Assembly: GCA_001799475.1 (NCBI GenBank)
Contig: MGTN01000084.1
Location: 8,238 to 48,866 of the forward strand
Length of the DNA: 40,629 nucleotides
Source of the DNA: Desulfovibrionales bacterium GWA2_65_9
GTDB lineage: Bacteria; Desulfobacterota; Desulfovibrionia; Desulfovibrionales; Desulfovibrionaceae
Reading direction: 5' to 3'
The position numbers and the translations under genes are program-made. Positions 23,342 to 31,800 of the stretch are shown one piece after another (within the stretch, counting starts at the first letter, position 1; every line of letters starts with the position of its first letter). Under the pieces are notes generated by a model. The model saw nothing but the letters and a program-made list of their open reading frames with translations, did no database searches and was not told the origin of the DNA.

Positions 23342-25054
23342 CTACTGCGGGATGCGCAGGGAGATGCTCGTGCCTTCTCCGGGCGCGCTGGTCACCTTGA
23401 GCCCGTAGTCCGGGCCGAAGAGCTGCACCAGGCGCTGGTTCGAGTTGCGCGCGCCGATGCCCTCGGTGAGCGATTCCAGCTCCACGGAGGAGGTGATGGC
23501 CCGGACCTGCTCCGGGGGCATGCCCACGCCGTCGTCGTGGATCTCCACCAGCAGGTGACCGTTCTCGCGCCAGGCCGCAAGCCGCACCAGCCCGCCCTCG
23601 GGCCGGGGCAGGATGCCGTGGCGCACGGCGTTCTCCACCAGGGGCTGGATGATCAGCGGCGGGGTGGCGCAGTCCTGTGCGCCGGGGCCCAGGTCAACAT
23701 CGATCCTGATGCGCTGGCCGAAGCGGGCCTGTTCGATGGCCAGGTAGGCGGATGTCTGCTCGATCTCCTCGGCCAGCCGGATGAGCCCCCGGCTGGAGTC
23801 CAGGTTGCGGCGCATGTAGCGCGAGAGATCGAGCAAAAGCTCCCTGGCCTGGGCCGGGGCGGTGCGGCAGAAGCTGGCGATGGTGTTCAGCGAGTTGAAC
23901 AAAAAGTGCGGGTTGATCTGGGCCTGCAGGCGCCTGATCTCGGCGTGGGCCAGGAGCTGGTTCTTGATGCCGATGTTCTCCAGCTCCAGCTGCGTGGCGA
24001 AGAGGTCGGCCAGGCCCTTGGCCAGCTCGAACAGGGTCTCGTCCAGGGGCTGGCGGCGGGTGCCGTAGAGCTTGAGGCAGCCGAGGATGGTGTCGCCCTT
24101 GCGCAGGGGCACGATGATGGCCTCGGTCAGCGGGCAGCTCGGCTCCGGGCAGGAGATGTCGGCTCGCCCGCGCACGAACAGGGGCTCGCCGGAGTCGATG
24201 ACCCGCTGGGTGGCCTTGGTCAGCACGACCCCGCCGCTGACGTGGTGGTCCTCCCCGGCCCCCAGGTGGGCCAGGATGGTCTGGCCGCTGGTCACGGCCA
24301 CGGCCGGGACCTGGGCCTCGTCCATGATGATGGCCGCCGTGGCCCGGGCCGAGGTCGCGGTCAGCCCGGCGCGCAGATGCCCCAGGGTCTGGTTGGCGAT
24401 GGACAGGATCTGGCGGGCCAGGTCGCGGTTCTGGGCCTGGCGGTAGCGCATCTGCAGGCTCAGGGCCTTGACGAAGAACCCCGCGCCCAGGGAGTTGAAG
24501 ACGATCATGGGCAGGGCGATGACCTGCACCACGGCCAGCGCCGTGGCAAAGGGCTGCGACATGGTGAGCACCATGCCCTGGTGCAGGGTCTCCCCCGCAA
24601 GGGTGAGGCCCAGGGCCAGCCTCCAGTCCAGGCTGTTGCCGGCGAAGCGCCGGGCCACCAGCCCGGCCGCCGTGCCTTCGATGAGGGTGGCCAGGGCGCA
24701 GGGCAGGGCCGAGAATCCGCCGATGTCCATGAGGTAGCGGTGCCCCCCGGCGATGAGCCCGGCCCCGAAGCCGACCACGGGCCCGCCGAAGAGCCCGGCG
24801 GTGATGACCACCATGCCGCGCAGATTGGCGAAGGACTGGAAGACCACATTGCCGCTGTAGGTGCCAAGCACCCCGAAAATTCCGAACATCACCACCAGGA
24901 GCGCCGTGGCCCATACGGGGCGGTCGCGCCGTGGCCCCAGCTTGTCGATGGAGGTGACGGTCATGACGGCGAAGCCGCCTGCCAGAAGCAGCCCGAAGCG
25001 TTGGGAAAGGGTCAGGAACAGCTCGGGGACCTGCGGATTGAAGAAATCATTCAT
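23342..25054 (-). CDS. btsS: LytS/BtsS-type sensor histidine kinase
   Basis: 570 residues: 5TM receptor module typical of LytS (about 1-205; SFANLRGMVVITAGLFGGP, GLIAGGHRYLMDIGG), GAF domain (about 230-360) with a Cys pair in SCPEPSCPLTEA, His kinase domain with phospho-His383 in QINPHFLFNSLN, and HATPase (PLIIQPLVENAVRHG, GVGMPPEQV). In E. coli BtsS binds pyruvate. The C-terminal codons end 22 bases from element A. It overlaps the regulator gene by 4 bases (ATGA). Symbol assigned by analogy with BtsS; LytS or YpdA are equally close in architecture. Confidence 0.9.
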   Translation of the reverse strand: MNDFFNPQVPELFLTLSQRFGLLLAGGFAVMTVTSIDKLGPRRDRPVWATALLVVMFGIFGVLGTYSGNVVFQSFANLRGMVVITAGLFGGPVVGFGAGLIAGGHRYLMDIGGFSALPCALATLIEGTAAGLVARRFAGNSLDWRLALGLTLAGETLHQGMVLTMSQPFATALAVVQVIALPMIVFNSLGAGFFVKALSLQMRYRQAQNRDLARQILSIANQTLGHLRAGLTATSARATAAIIMDEAQVPAVAVTSGQTILAHLGAGEDHHVSGGVVLTKATQRVIDSGEPLFVRGRADISCPEPSCPLTEAIIVPLRKGDTILGCLKLYGTRRQPLDETLFELAKGLADLFATQLELENIGIKNQLLAHAEIRRLQAQINPHFLFNSLNTIASFCRTAPAQARELLLDLSRYMRRNLDSSRGLIRLAEEIEQTSAYLAIEQARFGQRIRIDVDLGPGAQDCATPPLIIQPLVENAVRHGILPRPEGGLVRLAAWRENGHLLVEIHDDGVGMPPEQVRAITSSVELESLTEGIGARNSNQRLVQLFGPDYGLKVTSAPGEGTSISLRIPQ

Positions 25055-25845
25055 ATGCCGATGCTCTCTTTGAAGGCGCGCGCCCGGTTGCGGCTCACGG
25101 TGACCTCGGTGCGCGCGGGATCGGCCATGACCACGCAGTACTTGCCGCCAAACCAGGGGGCGAATTCGGCGATGCGCTCCAGGTTGATGAGCTGGGCGCG
25201 GTTGGCCTGGAAGAAGGGCAGCCCGGCCAGGCGGTCGCAGGCCTTGGCCAGGGTGGACAGGCCGTGGCAGGTCAGCTTGCCTGTGTCGGTGACGGCCAGG
25301 ACGTGCTTGTCGTCGGCCTCGATGAGCACCACATCGCTGGTGGGGATGAGGGCGATGCGCCCGCCCTGCTCCACGGCCAGCCTGCCAAGCGGCTTTGCTC
25401 CGGCCTGGCCGGCCGAGGAGAGCAGCCGCTCGATGGCCCCGCTCAAGTGCGGCGCGCCTTGCCTGGCCGGGGCGGGCGGCTCGGCCAGCAGCCTGCGGAC
25501 CCGCTCCAGGCTCTTGGCCAGCCGGTCCGGCGAGACGGGCTTGAGCAGGTAGTCGGCGGCGTTTTCCTCAAAGGCGCGGATGGCGTGGGTGTCAAAGGCG
25601 GTGACGAAGACGAACAGCGGCGTGTGCGGGAGCTGCTGCGCCCCGGACAAGACGTGGAAGCCGTCCTGCCCCGGCATCTGGATGTCCTGGAAGACCAGGT
25701 CGACATGGTCGAAGGCGATGCGCTCCAGGGCCTCCTCGGCGCTGGCCGCCTGGAGTGCCTCCACGTCCCGGTGGGCCTGGAGGAGGTAGGCCAGTTCGTC
25801 CCGGGCCGGGGCTTCGTCGTCCACGATGAGCGCGCGTATGGGCAT
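25051..25845 (-). CDS. btsR: LytTR-type response regulator
   Basis: 264 residues: receiver (1-120) with Asp9-Asp10 pair, phospho-Asp54 in VFQDIQMPG, Thr in FVTAFD and Lys in LLKPVS; Pro/Ala linker; LytTR DNA-binding domain (about 155-260) with RIALIPTSDVVLIEADDKH, FFQANRAQLINLERIAEF and TVSRNRARAFKESIG. It is the partner of the kinase encoded 4 bases overlapping downstream, and the likely regulator of cstA via the 22907-22958 repeats. Symbol by analogy with BtsR. Confidence 0.92.
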   Translation of the reverse strand: MPIRALIVDDEAPARDELAYLLQAHRDVEALQAASAEEALERIAFDHVDLVFQDIQMPGQDGFHVLSGAQQLPHTPLFVFVTAFDTHAIRAFEENAADYLLKPVSPDRLAKSLERVRRLLAEPPAPARQGAPHLSGAIERLLSSAGQAGAKPLGRLAVEQGGRIALIPTSDVVLIEADDKHVLAVTDTGKLTCHGLSTLAKACDRLAGLPFFQANRAQLINLERIAEFAPWFGGKYCVVMADPARTEVTVSRNRARAFKESIGI

Positions 25846-25927
25846 GGTCGTCCTTGGTCCGGGCCTGGAATGAAACGCCGTCAGCCGGGCCTATCCGCTC
25901 CCGGCCATCTTGGCTCGTCAGGCTGAA

Positions 25928-25956
25928 GACCTACACGGGCCAAAATACCCTGTCAA
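25928..25956 (-). promoter_or_regulatory. Weak promoter for the LytTR/LytS operon
   Basis: Minus strand TTGACA (25956-25951), 17-base spacer, TAGGTC (25933-25928). Perfect -35 but poor -10. It lies 22 bases inside from element B, so the insertion could have altered upstream control. Confidence 0.3.
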
Positions 25957-25977
25957 CGCGCTGAGAACCGGGAAGTG

Positions 25978-26130
25978 AGGGCCTGTTTCTAAAACAGCCG
26001 CGAGACATTTTTGAGGGCATGCGTCCCGCTGAAGCACCACGCGGGAAGAGAGACTGACGGCAACCTTCTTGATCCTGGTCTCCAGCGCATCGTGCCTGAT
26101 CTGGCTGCGATGATTTAAAAAACAGGCCCT
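25978..26130. mobile_element. MITE-like element B (153 bp)
   Basis: Ends AGGGCCTGTTTCTAAA (25978) and, as complement, AGGGCCTGTTTTTTAA (ending 26130) are near-perfect inverted repeats of 16 bp. No coding capacity of note. It is related to element A in inverted orientation: the reverse complement of its right part shares about 42 of 47 aligned positions with the left end of A. Its right end creates the TAG stop of the methyltransferase gene. Confidence 0.75.
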
Positions 26131-27340
26131 AGAGCAGCGCCGCCCCGGACCCGCCGTTGTCTTTGGGCTGGCGCCTGCTGCCCTGGTAGAGCTCGAACTC
26201 CAGCAGGCGGCATTCGATCTTGGCGTTGTAGAAGGGGGTGCGCCGCTTGGGCTTGAGGCCCACGCGCTTGGCCAGCTCAGCATTGCCGGTGAAGACGTAG
26301 CCGCGCCAGCCGGACAGGCGCTTTTTAAAGAAGTCGCCGATGGCCGCGTAGGTTTCGGCCAGCTGCCCGGCGTCGCCCATGCGCTCGCCGTACTCCGGGT
26401 TGAGCACGCAGACCCCCGGCCCCTCGGGCACGAGCGTCTCGCGGAAGTCGGCCACGGAGAACTCGATGTGGTCCTCGACTCCGGCGGTGCGGGCGTTCTG
26501 GCGCGCGGCCTCCACGGCCTCGGGGTCGTTGTCGCTGGCCAGGATGCGCCGTGGCAGGGTCTTTTTGGCCTGGGCGTGCAGTTCGCGGCGCAGGGCCTCG
26601 TAGGCCGCCTCGTCGAAGCCGATGAGGTGCCGGAAGGCGAAGTCGGGCCGGAGCAGGCCAGGCGCGCGGCCAAGGCCCAGGAGCGCGGCCTCGATGGCCA
26701 GGGTGCCGCTGCCGCACATGGGCGAGAGGAAATGCTCGGTGGCGGCGTCAAAGCGCGTGGCCAGAATGATCCCGGCGGCCAGGGACTCCTGCAGCGGGGC
26801 CAGGTGCGGCATCTTGCGGTAGCCCCGGCGGGTCAGAGGCGCGCCGGTGGTGTCCAGGTACACTGTGACGTCCGAGCCGCGCCAGTGCAGGAACACGCAC
26901 GCGCCGATGGGGTCCGGGCCGGAGTTGGGCCGCCGGCCCTCCTGCTCCTGGATGCGGTCCACGATGGCGTCCTTGGCCTTCTGGTTGGCGAAGCGGCTGT
27001 CGTTGACGAAATCGTTCTGCACCGAGGAGTCCACGGTGAGGTGCCCGTCCACCGGGATGATCTCCTCCCAGGGCAGCCGGAACAGCTCGCGCCCCAGGGC
27101 CGTGGGGTCGTCGGCGCGGAAGCGGGCCAGCTCGGACAGGACGCGGTGCCCGGTGCGCAAGGCCAGGTTCAGGCGCATGGCGGTGTGCATGTCGCCCAGG
27201 GTCTCGACCCCGGCGGCGAGTTCACGCGCGGGCAGGCCCAGGGCCTCCAGTTCGGCGCGCAGGAAGGGCGGCAGGGCCTTGGGACAGGTGACGAGGATGG
27301 TGCGTTGTTCGGCGGTGCGTTGTTCGGCTGGTGTCTGCAT
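26129..27340 (-). CDS. rlmL: RlmL-like 23S rRNA guanine-N2 methyltransferase (THUMP-MTase)
   Basis: 403 residues: N-terminal ferredoxin-like and THUMP part (about 15-165; ILVTCPKALPPFLRAELEALG in part, LPWEEIIPVDGHLTVDSSVQ), then the methyltransferase (about 180-395) with SAM motif FLSPMCGSGTLAIEAAL, RILASDNDPEAVEAARQNAR, and motif IV NPEYGERMG. It matches the first half of E. coli RlmKL, which adds m2G2445 to 23S rRNA; the RlmK half is absent, as in many bacteria. Motif IV usually reads NPPYGER; here Glu replaces the second Pro. The stop codon straddles the end of element B; the family end (CRLLEFELYQGS) precedes it, so the domain is complete. It starts 12 bases after the GGDEF-EAL gene. Confidence 0.88.
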   Translation of the reverse strand: MQTPAEQRTAEQRTILVTCPKALPPFLRAELEALGLPARELAAGVETLGDMHTAMRLNLALRTGHRVLSELARFRADDPTALGRELFRLPWEEIIPVDGHLTVDSSVQNDFVNDSRFANQKAKDAIVDRIQEQEGRRPNSGPDPIGACVFLHWRGSDVTVYLDTTGAPLTRRGYRKMPHLAPLQESLAAGIILATRFDAATEHFLSPMCGSGTLAIEAALLGLGRAPGLLRPDFAFRHLIGFDEAAYEALRRELHAQAKKTLPRRILASDNDPEAVEAARQNARTAGVEDHIEFSVADFRETLVPEGPGVCVLNPEYGERMGDAGQLAETYAAIGDFFKKRLSGWRGYVFTGNAELAKRVGLKPKRRTPFYNAKIECRLLEFELYQGSRRQPKDNGGSGAALL

Positions 27341-27352
27341 GGGCGAGATGAA

Positions 27353-30300
27353 TCACGCTTGCCCGGTTGCGTCAAGCCTGGCGAAGGGGGTCTTGGACGC
27401 GAGCAGAAGGGTCATCTCCGCTGCGGGCAGGGGGCGGCTGAAGTAGTAGCCCTGGAATTCCCGGCAGCCCAGGTTGGTCAGGAACCAAAGCTGCTGGCTG
27501 GTTTCCACGCCCTCGGCCACCACGCGCAGCTCCAGGTTCTTGGCCATGGTCAGGATGGTCTGGACGATGGCCGCGTCGTCCTCGTCGTCCGGCAGGTCGC
27601 TGACAAAGGAGCGGTCGATCTTGATGGCCTCGATGGGCATCTTCTTGATGTAGCCGAGCGACGAGTATTCCTTGCCAAAGTCGTCGAGCACGATGGCCGC
27701 GCCCATGCGCGTCAGCTCTTCCAGCGCTTCCAGGGTCTCCGGCAGGTTGCTCATGAGGGTGGTTTCGGTGATCTCGAACTCCAGCGCGCTTGCGGGCAGG
27801 CCGGTCTCCTCGACGATGGCCCGGATGCGCGCGCTTAAGCCCGGATGCAGGAACTGGCGCGGGGAGAGGTTCACGGCCATGGTGAAGTGCTCATGCCCAG
27901 CCTGGCGCCAGGCCAGGGCCTGGAGGCAGGCGGTGCGCAGCACGATGTCCGACAGGGGCATGATGAGCCCGGTGTCCTCGGCCACGGCGATGAAGTCGTT
28001 TGGCGGGACCAGGGTGCCGTCCTCGCGCCGCCAGCGCACCAGGGCCTCGGCCCCGGCGATGCGGTTTCCCGGCTCCACCACCTTGGGCTGGTAATAGACC
28101 TCGATGCCTTCCGAGGCCAGGGCGCGGCGCAGCCCCGTGGCCACCATGAGCCGGTGCACCACCTGGTCGTTGAGCTCGTTGGTGAAGAAGTCGAAGGTGT
28201 TGCGGCCGCGCTCCTTGGCCCGGTACATGGCCAGGTCGGCGTTCTTGAGCAGGTCCTCAGGCGTGTCGCCGTGGGCCGGGAACATGGCCAGGCCAATGGA
28301 CAGGCCCATGTGCAGGCTGTGTTCCTCCAGCACAAAGGGCGCGGCAAAGGTGTCCAGGATGTGCCCGGCCACGCTGGCCACGGCCTCGGGGTTGGTGGGG
28401 CCGTCCATGACCACCACGAATTCGTCGCCGCCCAGGCGGGCCACGGTGTCGCGGCGGCGCACAACGCCGTTCAGGCGCTCGGCCACCATCTTGAGCAGCT
28501 TGTCGCCCAGGGAGTGGCCGAGCGAGTCGTTGACGTCCTTGAAGCGGTCCAGGTCCATGAGCAGCACGGCGATTTCAAGACCGTCGCGCCGGGCGGACTC
28601 CACCGAGCGCTCCAGGCGGTCGTGCAGCAGCAGGCGGTTGGGCAGGCCCGTGAGGGCGTCGTGGAAGGCCTGGTGGCGCAACTGCTCCTCGGCCCGCTTC
28701 TGCTCGGTGATGTCTTCCATGGCGGCCACGCTGGTGGTGGTGCCGGGGAGCATGGCCACGGTGAGCCTGACCAGGCGGTGTTCGCCGCTGGGGCTGACGA
28801 AGTCGGCCTCGTAGTTGCGCGGGGCCAACTCCGGGGAGACGCGGCGCTTCACGTGGTGGCGCAGCATTGACTCCACACTCTCCGGCGAGAAGAACTGGGT
28901 CCAGCTCATGCGGCCCTCGACCTGCTCGCGCGGCAGCCCGGAGAGCTTCTCGAACTCCTGGTTGGCGTGCGAGATGGTGGTGTCCTCCTCGAGGAGCACG
29001 GTGGCCGTTCCGGTGTTCATGAACAGGGTGCGGTAGGTCGCTTCCGAGCGCTCCAGCGCCTCCTGGGCCTTGAGCAGGTCGTCCACGTCGATGAAGGTCT
29101 CGAGCAGGATGGTCTTGCCGCCGCGCTCGATGCGCGAGACGCTCTTCAGGATGGCGCAGGTGCTGCCGTCGGCGCGCAGCAGCTTGCGCAAGGTCTGCTC
29201 GCCGCTCAGCCCCAGGTCGACGATCGGGCACTGGCCCTGGGCGTTGGGGCAGACAAAGCCATGGCAGATGCGGCCGATGATCTCCTCGCGCGTGCGGCCG
29301 GCCAGGGCCGCGGCAAAGGCGTTGACCTCCAGGATGCGGCGGGTCTGCGGGTCCACCAGCATGACCCCGGCCTGGATGGAGTCGAGGATGTGCTGGAGGT
29401 ACTCTTCCTGGGCCTCGGTGGCCGCGCACTGGGTGGCCAGGCCATGGCGCGAGTGCTGCAGCTCGGTCAGCATGGCGTTGATGCGCTTGGCCAGGGCGGA
29501 CAGTTCGTCTGTGCCGGGCATGTCCACCTGGCCCAGCTGCATTCCGCTGGCGTTGATGGCCTCCACCTGTTCGCGCAGGCGCTTCAGGCGTGAAAGCACC
29601 CGGCGCTCCAGAAAGACGAACAGGACGCCCAGGAACAGCAGGCCGCAAGCGCTCAGCCACAGTTGGCTTTGCAGCAAGGCCCGATTGCCCTGGTCCATGA
29701 TCTCGCGCTGTTCGCGCACGATGAGCCGCAGGGCGGGCTGGCCCCAGATGTCCGGCATCACGCTGGTGCCGACCACGATGTCCTGGTTCAGGGGCTGCGC
29801 GCTGGTCGTGCCCAGGGGAATGGCGCCCAGGCCCGCCAGGCCCGACAGATCGGCCGGGAGCGGGCTGTTGGCGGGCTCCAGGGACAGCGGCAGGCGGATG
29901 CGCTCGGAGAGGACGGCTGCCTCCCGGCTGCCCATGGCGCGCACCATCACAAGCGTGCCTGCGGACGGGCCGGTGGCCTCGCTGGAGAGGATGGGGCAGG
30001 CCGCCACGAGCACCACGCCCTGGGGCAGCAGCACCAGGCCCTTGGTGCGGTCCTCGGCCTGCTTTCCGGCCAAAAGCGTGGAGCCCGGCTGGAGGCGGTC
30101 CAAAAGTCCCGCGGGCAGGGAGGCCTTGGTGCCCTCGGCCGGGTCCATGCCCAGGCCCAGCACCACGCGCCCCTTGGTGTCCAGGAAAAGGATGGCCGTG
30201 AGACGCAGCGAGACCAGGGTGCGGTCGTTCAGGTTGGAGCTGACGAAATCCTTGCTCTTGCCCTGCATGAACAGCAGCGAGTCGTCCCACACGGCCCAGT

Positions 30301-30496
30301 CCACCAGCAGGTCGTCGAGCTTTTGGAGTTCGTCGTTGACGGCGTTCCTGGCGCGCTCCACGTTCTTGCGTGTTTGCGCCTGTTCCAAGGTCAGAAAGCT
30401 GGTGTCGATGATGGAGTGGGTGGACACGAGCAGCACCGCAAGCAAGGCCAGGGTGCCCAAGCCTGTCAGAAGAAGTGTTGCCTTGCGCAGTGTCAT
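27353..30496 (-). CDS. CHASE4-HAMP-PAS-PAS-GGDEF-EAL cyclic di-GMP protein
   Basis: 1047 residues. TM helix (7-27), periplasmic CHASE4-like sensor (about 30-260; DDLLVDWAVWDDSLLFM), TM (about 277-297), HAMP (298-350), PAS 1 (365-475) with the Cys pattern CHGFVCPNAQGQCPI, PAS 2 (485-600), GGDEF (605-770) and EAL (785-1040). The diguanylate cyclase site is intact (GGDEF 689-693, inhibitory RxxD at 680-683). The phosphodiesterase motif EAL is intact (817-819) but the later metal loop reads DDFGKEYSS where DDFGTGYSS is usual. It is probably bifunctional or switchable, controlled by an unknown periplasmic signal. Same strand as rlmL, 12 bases apart. Confidence 0.93.
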   Translation of the reverse strand: MTLRKATLLLTGLGTLALLAVLLVSTHSIIDTSFLTLEQAQTRKNVERARNAVNDELQKLDDLLVDWAVWDDSLLFMQGKSKDFVSSNLNDRTLVSLRLTAILFLDTKGRVVLGLGMDPAEGTKASLPAGLLDRLQPGSTLLAGKQAEDRTKGLVLLPQGVVLVAACPILSSEATGPSAGTLVMVRAMGSREAAVLSERIRLPLSLEPANSPLPADLSGLAGLGAIPLGTTSAQPLNQDIVVGTSVMPDIWGQPALRLIVREQREIMDQGNRALLQSQLWLSACGLLFLGVLFVFLERRVLSRLKRLREQVEAINASGMQLGQVDMPGTDELSALAKRINAMLTELQHSRHGLATQCAATEAQEEYLQHILDSIQAGVMLVDPQTRRILEVNAFAAALAGRTREEIIGRICHGFVCPNAQGQCPIVDLGLSGEQTLRKLLRADGSTCAILKSVSRIERGGKTILLETFIDVDDLLKAQEALERSEATYRTLFMNTGTATVLLEEDTTISHANQEFEKLSGLPREQVEGRMSWTQFFSPESVESMLRHHVKRRVSPELAPRNYEADFVSPSGEHRLVRLTVAMLPGTTTSVAAMEDITEQKRAEEQLRHQAFHDALTGLPNRLLLHDRLERSVESARRDGLEIAVLLMDLDRFKDVNDSLGHSLGDKLLKMVAERLNGVVRRRDTVARLGGDEFVVVMDGPTNPEAVASVAGHILDTFAAPFVLEEHSLHMGLSIGLAMFPAHGDTPEDLLKNADLAMYRAKERGRNTFDFFTNELNDQVVHRLMVATGLRRALASEGIEVYYQPKVVEPGNRIAGAEALVRWRREDGTLVPPNDFIAVAEDTGLIMPLSDIVLRTACLQALAWRQAGHEHFTMAVNLSPRQFLHPGLSARIRAIVEETGLPASALEFEITETTLMSNLPETLEALEELTRMGAAIVLDDFGKEYSSLGYIKKMPIEAIKIDRSFVSDLPDDEDDAAIVQTILTMAKNLELRVVAEGVETSQQLWFLTNLGCREFQGYYFSRPLPAAEMTLLLASKTPFARLDATGQA

Positions 30497-30927
30497 GGGG
30501 CCTCGCCAGCAGCTGTTTGATTCCGCCGGATGCTGCCTGGTCTAGCATTAGCAAATAGCACGTGGCATGAACAGAGGAAAATGCGCCATCGGAATAACCT
30601 GTATAGTGAATAGGGGGTGGACCTGTTCTGGCCGCCTGTCTCCGAATGCGATGCGCTCGACTAACTGCGGCGGGGATCGGGGGCGCGCAGGCGGTCCTTG
30701 TCCACCGGGGCATGCACGGGGTAGACGGGGTTGGCCCTGGTCCACCAGCCGGGCACGGCGGCCTCGGTGAACTCCACGCGGTGGACGAACTTGATGCTCT
30801 TGTAGGCCAGGTCAAAGGGACAGACCACGCGGGCCGGTGCGCCGCGCCGTGGCCTTGCCATGCGGGCGCGGCCCGGCTACTCTCAGCCCCAGGAATACCC
30901 ACAGAATGTCCGCCGGAGGCCATCTCA
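30497..30927. other. Intergenic region holding the oxidoreductase remnant
   Basis: 431 bases between the divergent GGDEF-EAL and metallo-hydrolase genes. It contains the pseudogene 30661-30861. The part 30497-30660 must hold the GGDEF-EAL promoter (minus); I see no strong -35/-10 pair there. Confidence 0.5.
30661..30861 (-). pseudogene. C-terminal remnant of a sulfite oxidase-like molybdopterin oxidoreductase
   Basis: A 66-codon frame whose last 55 residues (RVVCPFDLAYKSIKFVHRVE, FTEAAVPGWWTRANPVYPV, APVDKDRLRAPDPRR) match the typical end of SUOX/YedY-like molybdopterin enzymes. Upstream of it the frame reads into unrelated sequence and overlaps the promoter area of the metallo-hydrolase gene, so the N-terminal 80% of the enzyme is gone. 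Family call is by eye; the pattern of Lys-Ser-x-Lys-Phe followed by a GWWT motif is distinctive. Confidence 0.6.
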
Positions 30928-31554
30928 ATGCACATCGAATCGTTCAACCTGGGCCCGCTGGAAACCAACTGCCACGTGCTCTCGCACCAGGGCCAGGCCG
31001 TGGTCGTGGACCCCGGCGGCGATCCCGCCGAGGTGCTGGAGCACCTGCGCGCCCAGCGCGCGGTCCTCACGCATATCCTGGTGACGCACCTGCACTTTGA
31101 CCATATTTACGGCTGCGCGCGGCTGGCGGCGGCCACGGGCGCGCCCGTGCTCACCCCGGCGGGCGACGTCGGCCTCATGCAGACCGAACTGGGCCAGGGC
31201 GGAATGTTCGGCTTCCCCACGGTGGAGCCCTTCCAGAGCAGCCCCGCGCCCGTCGGCCCGGCCACCTTCGCCGGGCTTGAGTGCCTGTGCCTGCCCACGC
31301 CGGGCCACTCGCCGGGCAGCATGACCTACTACTTCCCCCAGGCGGGCGCGGCCTTTGTGGGCGACCTGATCTTCTACCGCTCCGTCGGCCGCACGGATTT
31401 TCCCGGCGGCAGCTCGGCCACGCTGAAAAGGTCCGTGCAGGAGAAGATCTTCACCCTGCCGGGCGACACCGTGCTCTATTCCGGCCACGGCCTTGCGACC
31501 ACCGTGGACTCGGAACGCACGCACAACCCGTTCTTCATGCACGACATGCTGTAG
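30928..31554 (+). CDS. Metallo-beta-lactamase-fold hydrolase (glyoxalase II-like)
   Basis: 208 residues from ATG 30928 with CGGAGG 8 bases upstream; the frame is open further up but without family sequence. Metal motif HLHFDH in LVTHLHFDHIYG, plus LPTPGHSPGSMTYYF, GDLIFYRSVGRTDFPGG and LYSGHGLATTVDSERTHNPF give the full set of His/Asp ligands and the RTDFPGG loop of YcbL/glyoxalase II-type enzymes. Likely a thioesterase or related hydrolase; substrate unknown. It is flanked by gene fragments on both sides but is itself intact. Confidence 0.93.
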   Translation: MHIESFNLGPLETNCHVLSHQGQAVVVDPGGDPAEVLEHLRAQRAVLTHILVTHLHFDHIYGCARLAAATGAPVLTPAGDVGLMQTELGQGGMFGFPTVEPFQSSPAPVGPATFAGLECLCLPTPGHSPGSMTYYFPQAGAAFVGDLIFYRSVGRTDFPGGSSATLKRSVQEKIFTLPGDTVLYSGHGLATTVDSERTHNPFFMHDML

Positions 31555-31584
31555 GAAGAGAGCAGGAATATGCTCCGCAGGCCA

Positions 31585-31602
31585 AAGGGCCTCAAGGCCC
31601 TT
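31585..31602 (+). terminator. Possible terminator after the metallo-hydrolase gene
   Basis: AAGGGCCT (31585-31592) / AGGCCCTT (31595-31602), 2-base loop. The 3' side is not T-rich, so it may be a processing hairpin only. Confidence 0.4.
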
Positions 31603-31800
31603 ATCGCTGCTGTCGCCATCCGTAAGATTCGCGGGAGACCGCTCACCTAACGGCTGCCGCTGGAATCCCCATTGGACTGCGGTCTTTGGCTGTGCCTGAA
31701 AATGCACTGCAATCCCAAGTGATTGTATTGCTGTGTGCATCGCAAGCGCTCGCGTCTGGAACAACCTCGAACGTATCCCCTCACTTCTCGTCAATTCAGC

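Noticed and set aside
23537..25552. Plus-strand frame of about 670 codons opposite the LytS/LytT genes
   Set aside because: Antisense shadow; both minus-strand genes have full domain sets.
26468..27838. Plus-strand frame opposite rlmL and the GGDEF-EAL gene
   Set aside because: Antisense of two well-supported genes; no domain or ribosome site.
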